A stretch of DNA of 64,000 bases from Paenibacillus sedimenti (GTDB lineage: Bacteria > Bacillota > Bacilli > Paenibacillales > NBRC-103111): positions 62,001 to 126,000 of the forward strand of contig NZ_JACVVD010000008.1 of NCBI RefSeq assembly GCF_014534655.1, given 5' to 3'. The notes beneath the pieces were generated by a model, which was not told the origin of the DNA, did not search any database, and saw nothing but the letters and a program-made list of their open reading frames with translations. Shown piece after piece: positions 52,775 through 62,113 of this stretch (positions are counted from its first letter, which is position 1; every line of letters begins with the position of its first letter). The translations under genes were made by a program, and so were the position numbers.

Positions 52775-53143
52775 ATGTTGAAAATCTTTATGTTTCTGGG
52801 CAGCGTCAACGCGTTCCTGTCCGTTGCTTTAGGAGCTTTCGGTGCGCATTATTTGAAACAAAAGCTGACTCCGGATAAATTGGATGTTTTCCAAACGGGA
52901 GTTCAGTACCACATGATCCATGCGCTTGCACTTATTCTGATCGCGGTCTTGTCGGACAAGCTTAGCCATAGTTCCATGGTCCATGCGTCAGGTTGGGCGA
53001 TTTTTATTGGCATTGTCCTTTTCTCGGGAAGTTTGTATGCACTCAGCTTGACAGGGCTGAAATTTTTTGGGCCTGTTACCCCGCTTGGCGGAGTCAGCTT
53101 TTTGACAGGTTGGATTCTCTTGGCGATTGCAGCTTGGAAATGA
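52775..53143 (+). CDS. DUF423 membrane protein (YwdK-like)
   Basis: A 122-residue protein with four hydrophobic helices and the DUF423 signature LGAFGAHYLK and FQTGVQYHMIHALALI. ATG 52775 is 9 bases after AAGGAG. Function unknown; widespread small membrane protein. Confidence 0.88.
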   Translation: MLKIFMFLGSVNAFLSVALGAFGAHYLKQKLTPDKLDVFQTGVQYHMIHALALILIAVLSDKLSHSSMVHASGWAIFIGIVLFSGSLYALSLTGLKFFGPVTPLGGVSFLTGWILLAIAAWK

Positions 53144-53159
53144 GAGCAGGAAATAAGAT

Positions 53160-53190
53160 AAGAGTCGGGATGATCCGACTCTTTTTTCTT
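53160..53190 (+). terminator. Intrinsic terminator after DUF423 gene
   Basis: AAGAGTCGG (53160-53168), 6-base loop, CCGACTCTT (53175-53183), T-run. Confidence 0.88.
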
Positions 53191-53276
53191 TTCTTAATGT
53201 CTTTGGCAGGAAAAAGCGCAGTTTATGTAGAAAGAATATGCTTAAATGAAAGGATCATTCTTTCTCACTCGAAAGG

Positions 53277-54788
53277 ATGGGAGGCATGGCTGAATTCACA
53301 GGGAATCCACCCCATAGAAGGAGACTTATTCCAGAGGAGCTTGGACTTCTCACAAGCGAAGATCTGTTTTATCACTCTTTTGGCTGCGCAGCAATCGGTA
53401 TGGCGCTCGTAAGTTTGGACGGCAGATTTCTCATGGTGAATCCTATGTTATGCAACCTGTACGGCTTCACGGAAGAAGAATTGGTAGGACGACATTACAA
53501 CGATTTTTCGTATCCCGATGATCGGGAGATCGGATTGCAGCTGCAGAAGCAGGCGATTCAAGGACATCAGCGATCATTTCGAGTGGAAAAACGTTATGTA
53601 CACCGGAATGGTACCTTGATCTGGGTAATTCTCGGTGGATCGCTGGTCAGAAATGAAGAAGGCAAGCCGTTATATTATGTCACTCAAGTTCAAGATATTA
53701 CAGAACGGAAGCTTAACGAAGCGATAATCGATGAATTACATAACAAAAACCAGCTTATTCTTAATGCGGTTTCGGAAGGTATTTTCGGCATCGATGAGCA
53801 CTTGGGAACGATTTTCTGGAATGAAGCCGCCGGACGGTTAACGGGTTACACTTACGAGGAAATGCTCGGTAAGAATCCTTATTTCATCTTAACTGGGGCC
53901 TGCGGAGCGGACGCATCGATGAGCTTGACGAACAGTTCCCCTTTGTATAGAAGTATGATGGAAGGGGTCTACGATTGCAATTCAAACGAAGTTTTTTACA
54001 AAAAGAATGGTGAATCCTTTCCTGTTGAGTACATGACCTCACCGATATATGATAATGGGCGAATAATCGGAGTCGTCATTACGTTCAAAGATATAACGGA
54101 ACGTCGGAAGACCGAAGAGATGCTGCGCAAATCAGAGAAACTGTCCGTTGTCGGACAGATCGCGGCTGGGGTCGCGCACGAAATTCGCAATCCGCTCACA
54201 TCGTTGAAGGGATTTATTCAATTCATGCAATCTGCTGCGGTGAATAAGCAAGAATATTACGGAATCATGATGTCCGAGTTAAGCCGAATCGAGCTCATTA
54301 TTACAGAGATGTTGATGCTGGCTAAGCCGCAGATGGTACGCTATCAGTCCAAGAGCATTGAGATGATAGTGAAAAGCGTAGTCACCCTACTGGAGACGCA
54401 GGCCCATTTAAGCAATGTTCAGATCAATTTAGTTGCAGAAAGCAATTTGCCGCTTGTCCTTTGTGAAGAAAATCAACTGAAACAGGCATTCATTAACCTC
54501 ATCAAAAATGCAATGGAAGCGATGCCGGATGGCGGTCAAATCGATATACTTTTACGGGCCGAGGGAGCTAAGCACGTTCGTGTTGTACTCCAGGACAGAG
54601 GAAACGGGATTCCTGAGGATGTGCTCGCGCGATTAGGCGAGCCTTTCTATACGACAAAGGAAAAAGGCACTGGGCTGGGCATCATGATAACGTATAAAAT
54701 TGTTGAAGATCATAATGGACATTTATTAATTGAAAGTAAAGTGGGTGAAGGAACGTTCGTTACTGTGACACTACCCATTCACCTATGA
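53277..54788 (+). CDS. Cytosolic double-PAS sensor histidine kinase (KinA/KinE-like)
   Basis: About 503 residues without membrane helices. PAS 1 (about 30-150, GMALVSLDGRFLMVNPMLCNLYGF), PAS 2 (about 155-280), HisKA with HEIRNPLTSLKG (about 302) and HATPase_c (NLIKNAMEAMPDGG; DRGNGIPEDV; KGTGLGIMIT). No response regulator is adjacent, as for Spo0F-directed orphan kinases. The start at ATG 53277 is tentative: AAAGG abuts it and no better site is seen. The kinase core resembles that of the gene at 13179. Confidence 0.85.
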   Translation: MGGMAEFTGNPPHRRRLIPEELGLLTSEDLFYHSFGCAAIGMALVSLDGRFLMVNPMLCNLYGFTEEELVGRHYNDFSYPDDREIGLQLQKQAIQGHQRSFRVEKRYVHRNGTLIWVILGGSLVRNEEGKPLYYVTQVQDITERKLNEAIIDELHNKNQLILNAVSEGIFGIDEHLGTIFWNEAAGRLTGYTYEEMLGKNPYFILTGACGADASMSLTNSSPLYRSMMEGVYDCNSNEVFYKKNGESFPVEYMTSPIYDNGRIIGVVITFKDITERRKTEEMLRKSEKLSVVGQIAAGVAHEIRNPLTSLKGFIQFMQSAAVNKQEYYGIMMSELSRIELIITEMLMLAKPQMVRYQSKSIEMIVKSVVTLLETQAHLSNVQINLVAESNLPLVLCEENQLKQAFINLIKNAMEAMPDGGQIDILLRAEGAKHVRVVLQDRGNGIPEDVLARLGEPFYTTKEKGTGLGIMITYKIVEDHNGHLLIESKVGEGTFVTVTLPIHL

Positions 54789-54813
54789 CGGAGCAGTAGG
54801 AGGAGAACAACCT

Positions 54814-56673
54814 GTGATAAAACGGGTATACGTAGGCGGGTATCTTATTCTCGTCGTATTCGGAAGCCTATACATAAAGCCGTATGCCGCGTGGATTTGT
54901 ATATTTGCCTCTCTGATGCTGCTCATGATCTTGCGCCGGAGCGATACAAGCACCCAAGCTTCGAAGTATCAAACAGCCCGGAGCCATGATCATCAAAGTG
55001 TGCTCGATTCCTTGTTTGAGCATAACCCTAATGCCATTGGAATTTTTGACGGGCGCGGACAGTTCATTCGAATCAACCAAGCGGCCGAGACGATTATGGG
55101 TTACTCTGTAAGCGAACTCATGCATCAGCCTTTTGCAGCCTATGTGACCGGAGAATGCAAGGAGACGACTAAAGGCTGCTTAGACCAGGTCCACGAGGGT
55201 ACTCCAACTACCTTTGAAACCGCTATACTGCATAAGAGCGGCTATAGAGTCGATCTGCATGTGACAGCAGTTCCTGTTCTCATACAGCCGGAAACAAACG
55301 GCAGTATCTTAATTTGTCAAGATATTACAGAGCGTAAGCGCGGAGACGAACAAATTCGGTATATGGCCTATTATGACGACATGACCGGACTGCCGAACCG
55401 GAGGAAGTTTAAGGATCATTTGAACGAAACGATATGTTTCTCCAAAACAACGGGGCAGAAGCTCGCTGTTTTCTACTTGGACATTGATCGGTTTAAATTA
55501 GTAAACGACAGCTTTGGGCATGATTACGGCAATATGCTGCTGCTTCAACTGGCCGAACGATTCACGAGGTGCGTGACCGAAAATGATTTCCTTGCGCGCA
55601 CGGAAGGCGACGAGTTTGCGTTCTTCTTCACCAATGTTGCGGATCATAACGACGCGATTGCACTGGTCGCCGGCATCAATCGTGTGCTGGAGCAGCCATT
55701 CCTATTGGAACAATATGAGCTTCATGTTACGGCGAGCATCGGGATTGCAATTTCCTCTGAAGATGCTGAGGATGCTGAAACGTTAATGAAATATGCCGAC
55801 ATCGCGCTAGCCAGAGCTAAAGAGAAAGGCCGCAACGACTTCCAAATCTTCAACAGCGACATGAAGTCGGTATCCATTAACCGGTTAAAGCTTGAAAATG
55901 AGCTTCGGAAGGCGATCGCCGGGGATGAGTTCATTCTCTACTACCAACCGCAGGTGGATATCGAATCGGGCCGCATCGTCGGTATCGAAGCGTTGATTCG
56001 TTGGGATCATCCGGAGCGGGGCATCATATCGCCGAATCATTTTATTCCGTTCGCTGAAGAATCGGGGCTCATTGTGCCGATTGGTGAATGGGTACTGCGC
56101 GCCGCGTGCAAACAAAACAAAGCTTGGCAGATTCAAGGTTTTCCCCCGGTGCCGATCTCGGTTAACCTCTCGATGCGTCAGTTTTTCCAGCATAACCTCA
56201 AGGGCAAGATCAGTTACGTGCTGGAGCAGACCGGCCTGGACCCGCAATACCTGGAGCTGGAAATTACCGAGAGCATGACGATGGATGTGGATCATGCCAT
56301 TCAGTCGCTGCTTGAACTCAAGGAGCTAGGCGTTAACGTTAGCATCGATGACTTTGGAACCGGATACAGTTCGCTCTATTATCTAAAAAAATTCCCGATC
56401 GACAAGCTGAAGATTGATCGATCGTTTGTCCGCGATATTATGGTGGATCCGAACGACGCGGCGATCGTCGCCACGATCATTGCAATGACCCACCACCTGA
56501 ACTTGAAAGTGATCGCCGAAGGGGTAGAGACTGAAGATCAGCTGCGCTTCCTTCATCAAAACCGCTGCAACGAAGTACAGGGCTACTGGTTCAGTCCTCC
56601 GGTTAGCGCCGAGAAAATCGAAAGCATGCTGAACGGCAACGCTCATGTAGCGGCGGCTAATGAGCCAACATAA
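54814..56673 (+). CDS. PAS-GGDEF-EAL cyclic-di-GMP protein
   Basis: A 619-residue protein: two N-terminal membrane helices (about 5-45), PAS (about 65-180), GGDEF (about 185-345) and EAL (about 360-610). The GGDEF site reads EGDEF (RTEGDEFAFFF), degenerate at the first Gly, whereas EAL motifs look complete (IEALIRWDHP, LEITESMTMD, IDDFGTGYSSL, DKLKIDRSFV, AEGVET). It is therefore more likely a cyclic-di-GMP phosphodiesterase with a regulatory GTP site. GTG start after AGGAGGAG, 25 bases behind the PAS kinase. Confidence 0.9.
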   Translation: MIKRVYVGGYLILVVFGSLYIKPYAAWICIFASLMLLMILRRSDTSTQASKYQTARSHDHQSVLDSLFEHNPNAIGIFDGRGQFIRINQAAETIMGYSVSELMHQPFAAYVTGECKETTKGCLDQVHEGTPTTFETAILHKSGYRVDLHVTAVPVLIQPETNGSILICQDITERKRGDEQIRYMAYYDDMTGLPNRRKFKDHLNETICFSKTTGQKLAVFYLDIDRFKLVNDSFGHDYGNMLLLQLAERFTRCVTENDFLARTEGDEFAFFFTNVADHNDAIALVAGINRVLEQPFLLEQYELHVTASIGIAISSEDAEDAETLMKYADIALARAKEKGRNDFQIFNSDMKSVSINRLKLENELRKAIAGDEFILYYQPQVDIESGRIVGIEALIRWDHPERGIISPNHFIPFAEESGLIVPIGEWVLRAACKQNKAWQIQGFPPVPISVNLSMRQFFQHNLKGKISYVLEQTGLDPQYLELEITESMTMDVDHAIQSLLELKELGVNVSIDDFGTGYSSLYYLKKFPIDKLKIDRSFVRDIMVDPNDAAIVATIIAMTHHLNLKVIAEGVETEDQLRFLHQNRCNEVQGYWFSPPVSAEKIESMLNGNAHVAAANEPT

Positions 56674-56674
56674 C

Positions 56675-56712
56675 GAATAAGGGTATCCCTTTGTAAAGGG
56701 ATACCCTTATTC
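56675..56712. terminator. Bidirectional terminator, 18-bp perfect stem
   Basis: GAATAAGGGTATCCCTTT (56675-56692) pairs exactly with 56695-56712 around a GT centre, between the EAL gene and the convergent hypothetical gene. Confidence 0.88.
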
Positions 56713-56715
56713 AGT

Positions 56716-57135
56716 TTAGAAAGCAACGTAATCGTCGATTTCATTCAGTTTGAATAAATACACTTTTTTCTCATCCACATGATAAACCGTTACGTTTTGG
56801 CTGCTGCTGTCATAATTCAAGATACGGCATGGGAGGTTAAGTTTAATGCCTTTGGGTTTAATAACCGTTAACCGGATCAGTGTATTATTGGCTATAAAGA
56901 CTTCCAATTGTTCAATGATTCTATTGGGCGCAGGGGCTGTGTTCCCCTTATTCGTGTTGAGCTCAATTAATTTGCCAAGCTCGATGCCTTTTATTATTTG
57001 ATAGTCTTTAATGGTGGTTGTATTTAATAAATGAAGGAGTTTTTCCAAAGCAAGGCCATTTGTGGCATCTTCGATTAAGATTTCTACAGTGAATAAATGT
57101 CCGGTCTGATTCGTATTTGCTTTCCCTTGACTCAT
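56716..57135 (-). CDS. Hypothetical protein, about 139 residues
   Basis: Not recognised. Soluble; segments such as HLFTVEILIEDATNGLALEK and VTVYHVDEKKVYLFKLNEID suggest an alpha/beta N-terminal half and a beta-rich C-terminal half. AAGGAGG precedes ATG 57135, and the gene has its own terminator, so it is probably real. Confidence 0.65.
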   Translation of the reverse strand: MSQGKANTNQTGHLFTVEILIEDATNGLALEKLLHLLNTTTIKDYQIIKGIELGKLIELNTNKGNTAPAPNRIIEQLEVFIANNTLIRLTVIKPKGIKLNLPCRILNYDSSSQNVTVYHVDEKKVYLFKLNEIDDYVAF

Positions 57136-57310
57136 ACGGCCTCCTTGCTCCAAATATAGTTCTGATTATGTAACTATATCATGATAAAAGTAGTTATTCC
57201 AGACGAGTACCTGGATAGTAAAAGATGGAAATAAAACTGCAACTACTCACACCGTACTAGCACTGCGCGCATATACTACCGTAAGACTGCAAAGAGGAGC
57301 TGTGCAGAGC

Positions 57311-57613
57311 ATGATGCGCGTAGAACCCATTCTCCTTGAAGGACATACAGCTATAGCCATTGAAGTGAAGCTGCCCAAGACAACGCTGCTTGTCGTCACG
57401 ACGGATAAAGGATACATCATGTGCGGGGCGTTGGACGTCGCGCTGCTGAACGAACGGTTGAGGGAACGGAACATTATTGCTGCTCGGGCAACGGGTGTAC
57501 GTACGATCCAGGAACTTTTGGATGCTCCACTTGAATCTGTGACTTATACGGCAGAAGATATGGGAATTGTAGCTGGAATGACAGGTCGTGAAGCGATTCT
57601 AAAAATGATGTGA
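57311..57613 (+). CDS. DUF1805 (YunC-like) protein
   Basis: A 100-residue protein matching DUF1805/YunC: VEPILLEGHTAIAIEVKLPK, GYIMCGALDVALLNERL and GREAILKMM at the end. ATG 57311 lies 11 bases after GAGGAG; GTG 57302 is too close. Function unknown. Confidence 0.85.
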   Translation: MMRVEPILLEGHTAIAIEVKLPKTTLLVVTTDKGYIMCGALDVALLNERLRERNIIAARATGVRTIQELLDAPLESVTYTAEDMGIVAGMTGREAILKMM

Positions 57614-57641
57614 CGGATAGCTGAATCATAGCTTAATAAAG

Positions 57642-57672
57642 ACGTTGGGGTCTTGGATCCCAGCGTTTTTTT
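57642..57672 (+). terminator. Intrinsic terminator after yunC-like gene
   Basis: ACGTTGGG (57642-57649) pairs with CCCAGCGT (57659-57666, one G-U), then seven T. From here to 57963 I see only an AT-rich leader for the next gene. Confidence 0.8.
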
Positions 57673-57963
57673 GTATGAAAGCAAACCTTTGGGAATGTTC
57701 TTGATTTCTCGTTTGATACGAAAGTATGGCCGCTGTGAGATCTCGCAGAGCTTAATGGATCAAAAGCAGTTGGCTAAACGATGGTTTATTTTAAGCATGA
57801 GCAACAATCTTCCTTTTGCTTATTGTGCAGAATCATAAATTTAGCAAATGTAGATGGATTCCTGTATTTTCCTCCCTTTTTTGCTTTCTTCATACGTTGT
57901 TATTTTATTAACCAGATGTTAAAATATAAAACATACATTTTACATAATGGTGGAGGAATAACG

Positions 57964-58752
57964 TTGAAAAAACTAAGTGTAACGATTTTGGCATTGATAT
58001 TTATCTTGGCAATTACCGCTTGCGGAGCGAAACAAGCTGGGGGAACGAAGTACAAATTTGCGACAGATGCGGCTTATGCTCCAATGGAATTCATGGATAA
58101 AGACAAAATAGCTGGCTTTGATATCGATTTTCTTGCTGAGGTCATGAAAGAAGCCGGACTTCAGTATGAAGTAACGAATACAGGTTGGGATACCATGTTA
58201 ACCAGCGTTCAACAAGGTAAAGAATTTCACGCAGGTATCTCAAGCGTTTCGATTACAGATGAGCGTAAACAAACCTATGACTACTCCATTCCTTACTTCG
58301 AATCCACGAACATGATTCTGGTCAAGGAAGGAAGCCCGATCAAGAGCGCAACTGACCTGAAAGACAAAAAAGTAGCGGTTCAAATTTCCACTACAGCCGA
58401 TACGCTTATGACCAAAATTATCGGTGAAGACAATAAATCCCTGAAACGTCTGGACAATAACACGCTTGCATTGATGGAGCTTGAAAATAACGGCGTTGAC
58501 GCGGTAGTAGCCGATATCGCAATTGTTCGCGAATACGTGAAAAACAATCCGAACAAGAAGTTCGTTACGATTGCCGATCCTAAGAACTTCGAGTCCGAAT
58601 ATTATGGCATCTTGCTTCCGAAAGGCAGCGAGCTGAAAGCTAAGCTTGATCCTGCGATCAAAAAAGTGATCGAGAACGGAACTTATGCGAAAGTTTACCA
58701 AAAATGGTTTGGCCAAGAACCGGACACGAAGAAGCTGCTCGAACAAAAATAA
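57964..58752 (+). CDS. Polar amino acid ABC transporter binding lipoprotein
   Basis: A 262-residue family-3 solute-binding protein: lipobox ITAC (Cys about residue 20), then KYKFATDAAYAPMEFMDKDKIAGFDIDF, the amino acid-binding signature (shown here: APMEFMDKDKIAGFDIDF), and YYGILLPKGSEL. The TTG at 57964 follows GGAGG; in-frame sequence further upstream has no signal peptide. With the permease and ATPase downstream it forms a complete importer, probably for Arg/Lys, Gln or cystine-like amino acids. Confidence 0.9.
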   Translation: MKKLSVTILALIFILAITACGAKQAGGTKYKFATDAAYAPMEFMDKDKIAGFDIDFLAEVMKEAGLQYEVTNTGWDTMLTSVQQGKEFHAGISSVSITDERKQTYDYSIPYFESTNMILVKEGSPIKSATDLKDKKVAVQISTTADTLMTKIIGEDNKSLKRLDNNTLALMELENNGVDAVVADIAIVREYVKNNPNKKFVTIADPKNFESEYYGILLPKGSELKAKLDPAIKKVIENGTYAKVYQKWFGQEPDTKKLLEQK

Positions 58753-58764
58753 TAGATTCTCGGG

Positions 58765-58792
58765 GCATGCGTAAGTTCAACATTGCGCATGC
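58765..58792 (+). terminator. Intercistronic hairpin after binding-protein gene
   Basis: GCATGCG (58765-58771) pairs with CGCATGC (58786-58792), followed by TTTTG. A leaky terminator that would keep lipoprotein levels above permease levels. Confidence 0.6.
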
Positions 58793-58837
58793 TTTTGTTC
58801 TGTAAACAGCAAAATAGGTTGCGAAAGGGAAGTGTGT

Positions 58838-59485
58838 ATGGATTTTCGTTTTGACATCATTGCGGAGTATCTTCCTTTACTGGTGAAGGGGACTCTTTGG
58901 ACCATAGGCATATCAATTCTATCTATCCTTTTTGGCTCAGTTCTGGGTCTTGGCGTCGGACTGGGGAAAATGTCATCTCGCTGGTATCTTCGCTGGCCGA
59001 CGAGCATGTATGTGAACTTCTTCCGCGGTACGCCGCTGCTTGTACAAATTCTGCTCGTACATTTCGGGGTTGTTCCTTTATTTCTTGGTACAACGAATGC
59101 GATCGTAGCATCCATTGTAGCCCTTTCATTGAATTCAGCGGGATATATGGCTGAGATCTATAGAGCCGGGATTCAATCCATTGATAAGGGACAAACGGAG
59201 GCCGCTTACTCGCTGGGGATGACGCATTTCCAAACAATGAAATCCATTATTTTGCCGCAAGCGATCAAGCGTATGATTCCGCCGTTCGGCAATGAGTTCA
59301 TCGTGCTCATCAAGGACTCCTCGCTGTTCGCGATTATTGCTGCGCCAGAGCTGATGTATTGGTCCAATGCGATGAGAAGCCAGTACTTTAAAGTATGGGA
59401 GCCTTATTTGACGGCAGCCTTGATTTATTTCATTCTCACTTACTCCCTTAGCAAGCTGCTTGGTTATCTGGAAAGGAAAGTGTAG
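58838..59485 (+). CDS. Amino acid ABC transporter permease
   Basis: A 215-residue His/Glu/Gln/Arg-type permease with about five helices: [38 protein letters not shown] and the coupling loop [23 protein letters not shown] 58838 after AAAGGGAAG. Single permease, presumably a homodimer. Confidence 0.9.
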   Translation: MDFRFDIIAEYLPLLVKGTLWTIGISILSILFGSVLGLGVGLGKMSSRWYLRWPTSMYVNFFRGTPLLVQILLVHFGVVPLFLGTTNAIVASIVALSLNSAGYMAEIYRAGIQSIDKGQTEAAYSLGMTHFQTMKSIILPQAIKRMIPPFGNEFIVLIKDSSLFAIIAAPELMYWSNAMRSQYFKVWEPYLTAALIYFILTYSLSKLLGYLERKV

Positions 59486-59490
59486 CGAAG

Positions 59491-60222
59491 ATGAGTGCCA
59501 TGATCGAAGTTAAGAATTTGAAAAAAGCGTACGGCGACAATGTCGTGCTTCGTGATATTAACGCAGAAATCCAAAGCAAAGAGGTTCTCGTCGTCATCGG
59601 ACCTTCCGGTTCGGGAAAATCCACCTTTCTCCGTTGTTTGAACCTGCTCGAGCAGCCGGATGGCGGAACCATACTCGTTGAAGGCAAATCGCTAATGGAT
59701 CCGGCCAACAAGATTCACGAAATCCGTATGGAGCTGGGCATGGTGTTCCAACGCTTTCATTTGTTCCCGCATATGAAGGTCATTGATAATATTACACACG
59801 CACCGATTCAAGTGAGAAAATGGCCTGTGGAGAAAGCACGCAAGAAAGCGCTAGAGCTTCTCGAAAAAGTTGGCCTTGCCGATAAAGCGAACGCTCTGCC
59901 GGATTCCCTGTCGGGCGGGCAAGCGCAGCGCGTTGCGATCGCAAGAGCACTTGCGATGGAGCCCAAAATCATGCTGTTCGATGAGCCGACCTCGGCGCTT
60001 GATCCGGAGATGGTCGGCGAAGTATTGGCGGTTATGAAGCAGCTGGCCAAAGAAGGCATGACGATGGTCGTCGTTACGCATGAGATGGGCTTTGCCCGTG
60101 AGGTGGGCGACCGCGTGATGTTCATGGAGCAAGGTGTAATTGTTGAGGAAGGAACGCCTGAGCAAATCTTTGAACAGGCAAAGCAGGAACGGACAAGGGC
60201 ATTCTTGTCCAAAGTGCTTTAA
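59491..60222 (+). CDS. Amino acid ABC transporter ATP-binding protein (GlnQ type)
   Basis: A 243-residue ATPase: Walker [15 protein letters not shown]-loop [12 protein letters not shown], signature LSGGQAQR, Walker [16 protein letters not shown]-loop VVTHEMGFA, all typical of GlnQ/ArtP. Five bases after the permease stop. ATG 59500 is a possible later start. Confidence 0.92.
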   Translation: MSAMIEVKNLKKAYGDNVVLRDINAEIQSKEVLVVIGPSGSGKSTFLRCLNLLEQPDGGTILVEGKSLMDPANKIHEIRMELGMVFQRFHLFPHMKVIDNITHAPIQVRKWPVEKARKKALELLEKVGLADKANALPDSLSGGQAQRVAIARALAMEPKIMLFDEPTSALDPEMVGEVLAVMKQLAKEGMTMVVVTHEMGFAREVGDRVMFMEQGVIVEEGTPEQIFEQAKQERTRAFLSKVL

Positions 60223-60235
60223 TGCAGGAGGAAGG

Positions 60236-60267
60236 GGAAGATCGAAAGCTGATCTTCCTCTTTTTTT
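60236..60267 (+). terminator. Intrinsic terminator of amino acid transporter operon
   Basis: GGAAGATC (60236-60243) pairs with GATCTTCC (60251-60258), then CTCTTTTTTT. Confidence 0.88.
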
Positions 60268-60366
60268 GCGAAAACATAATCCTTACAATCACTCCCCAAT
60301 CACTCTTCGATCGCTTATAATGAAGCTACTCATTAACTGATTTCAACTTCATTCAAAAGGTGATCT

Positions 60367-62106
60367 ATGCCTCCGATATTTTCATTGTTTTTTAATCGAT
60401 TCCAAATCAGGTTGCTGTTGTATTTGCTCATTATTGGTTCTCTCCCCCTTCTTGCATCCATTTATATTTTTTACGAGCAGTTGTCGGCTTATGGCAATAA
60501 AGAGTTAACATACTATGTGGAGCAAGCCCATGAACAGGCGAATGCGCGGGTGAATCAGGAGCTTCAATTTGTATCGGAAATTGCGCACCGTTCCGCAGCA
60601 GATTATGCTGTGCAGCATTATTCGAAAATGCCGGATCTTCCTTCGGTTTCAAAAGAAGTTCAAGATTTGAGAAACTATATCAACAACCTGCTGAGCGAGC
60701 AAACCATACGGAATCCCTATGTGGAACAGATATGCTTCAGTATGAAAATAACGAGCCGGACGTTATGTTCGCAAAACGGAGACAGGCCTGAAGCCATGGA
60801 TACCCGTGTGCAAGGTGCTTTTAAAAGTTTCGAGCCTGTATTTGTTGATAAAGGTAATTTAAGCGGATACGTGCTTGCTTATACGGCGCCAATTGCCGAT
60901 ATCCAAACCAGTCAAGAGCTCGGAACTGTAACGGTTTGGGTGAACATGAGCAAGCTATGGAAACATGCAACATCGAATAAACGCATAACAGCCTTTATGT
61001 TGGTCGATCAGCAGAATCGAATTCTTTATCGGTTTGGAGCTAATGACGATGAAACGATCCAAAATCTTAGCAATCATCTATCAGACTATATGCATACCGT
61101 TGGTGAAACGATATTCTCTGTAAAGCATTTTGAAGTGCCCGGCGGACAATGGGCTTCCTATTACGAAGTCCCGAATTCGCTCTCATCAAATCCTCATTTG
61201 CGTTCCTGGCTAATTTTGCTATTCGGCTTAGTTGCAGTTCTTTCCGTTGGCGCTTCCCTCCTTTTTACCAGATATGTAAGAAGGCCCTTGCATCTTCTAA
61301 AAGCGCTGATGAATCGTGCCGAACGAGGCGACCTGAGAGCCTATTGGACATCGAAGAGTCCAGATGATTGGAATGAGCTGGGTCAGAGCTACAATCAGAT
61401 GCTTAATCGCTTAGAAGACCTCATTAAACAAGTGAAGCTGGAAGAATCGCTGAAAAAAGAAGCAGAAATGGAAGCGCTCCATTATCAGTTGAATCCGCAC
61501 TTCCTTTACAACACTCTGAATACAATCAAATGGGTAGCCAAAATACATAAAACACCACAGATTTCGGAAGTAGTCAGCGCGTTGGTCCGACTGCTGCAAG
61601 CTAGTCTTGGTAAAAAGGGCGAATTTATCACGCTCCGAGAGGAAAGCGGGCTCATTCTCGATTACATGGAAATCCAAAAATTTCGGTATGGCGATCGTGT
61701 TCAGGTGATTATGAAAATGGATGAGACGACACTTGGATGTTTAGTGCCCCGGATGCTATTGCAGCCGCTTGTGGAGAATGCCATTATTCATGGCATCGAA
61801 CCTGCTAAGCGAGAAGGCAGCATTACGATTCGTTCATGGTTGGACAGAGATCTGCTATTTTGCCAGGTTGAGGATAATGGCGTTGGCATGCCGGTCGAAG
61901 ATGGAGGCTCTGTCTGGCCGGGTGTAGTAGCAGGAGGTCAAGCCTCTCGAATGATTCGGGAGAGAATGAGCGGTATCGGACTAGCCCATATTCGTGAAAA
62001 AATAAAGCTGTACTATGGAAACGGGTACAAAATGCATATTGGAAGCAAACCGGGAGAAGGAACGAGCATTCGGATTTCTCTCCCCATTCATCAAAGCGAG
62101 GAGTGA
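60367..62106 (+). CDS. YesM-type sensor histidine kinase
   Basis: A 579-residue membrane kinase: TM1 (about 12-32), extracytoplasmic domain (about 35-280), TM2 (about 283-303), HAMP (about 305-355), His_kinase domain with ALHYQLNPHFLYNTLNTIKW (His in NPHFLYN, about residue 379) and HATPase (ENAIIHGIEPAKREG; DNGVGM; GIGLAHIREK). AAAAGGTG precedes the ATG. Paired with the response regulator 8 bases downstream; such pairs usually control an adjacent transporter. Confidence 0.92.
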   Translation: MPPIFSLFFNRFQIRLLLYLLIIGSLPLLASIYIFYEQLSAYGNKELTYYVEQAHEQANARVNQELQFVSEIAHRSAADYAVQHYSKMPDLPSVSKEVQDLRNYINNLLSEQTIRNPYVEQICFSMKITSRTLCSQNGDRPEAMDTRVQGAFKSFEPVFVDKGNLSGYVLAYTAPIADIQTSQELGTVTVWVNMSKLWKHATSNKRITAFMLVDQQNRILYRFGANDDETIQNLSNHLSDYMHTVGETIFSVKHFEVPGGQWASYYEVPNSLSSNPHLRSWLILLFGLVAVLSVGASLLFTRYVRRPLHLLKALMNRAERGDLRAYWTSKSPDDWNELGQSYNQMLNRLEDLIKQVKLEESLKKEAEMEALHYQLNPHFLYNTLNTIKWVAKIHKTPQISEVVSALVRLLQASLGKKGEFITLREESGLILDYMEIQKFRYGDRVQVIMKMDETTLGCLVPRMLLQPLVENAIIHGIEPAKREGSITIRSWLDRDLLFCQVEDNGVGMPVEDGGSVWPGVVAGGQASRMIRERMSGIGLAHIREKIKLYYGNGYKMHIGSKPGEGTSIRISLPIHQSEE

Positions 62107-62113
62107 ATCTGGG

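Noticed and set aside
52993..53412. Frame bridging the DUF423 terminator and PAS kinase start
   Set aside because: It runs across a strong terminator and overlaps two supported genes in another frame.
57653..57838. Small frame after the yunC-like gene
   Set aside because: It begins inside a terminator stem and has no ribosome site.
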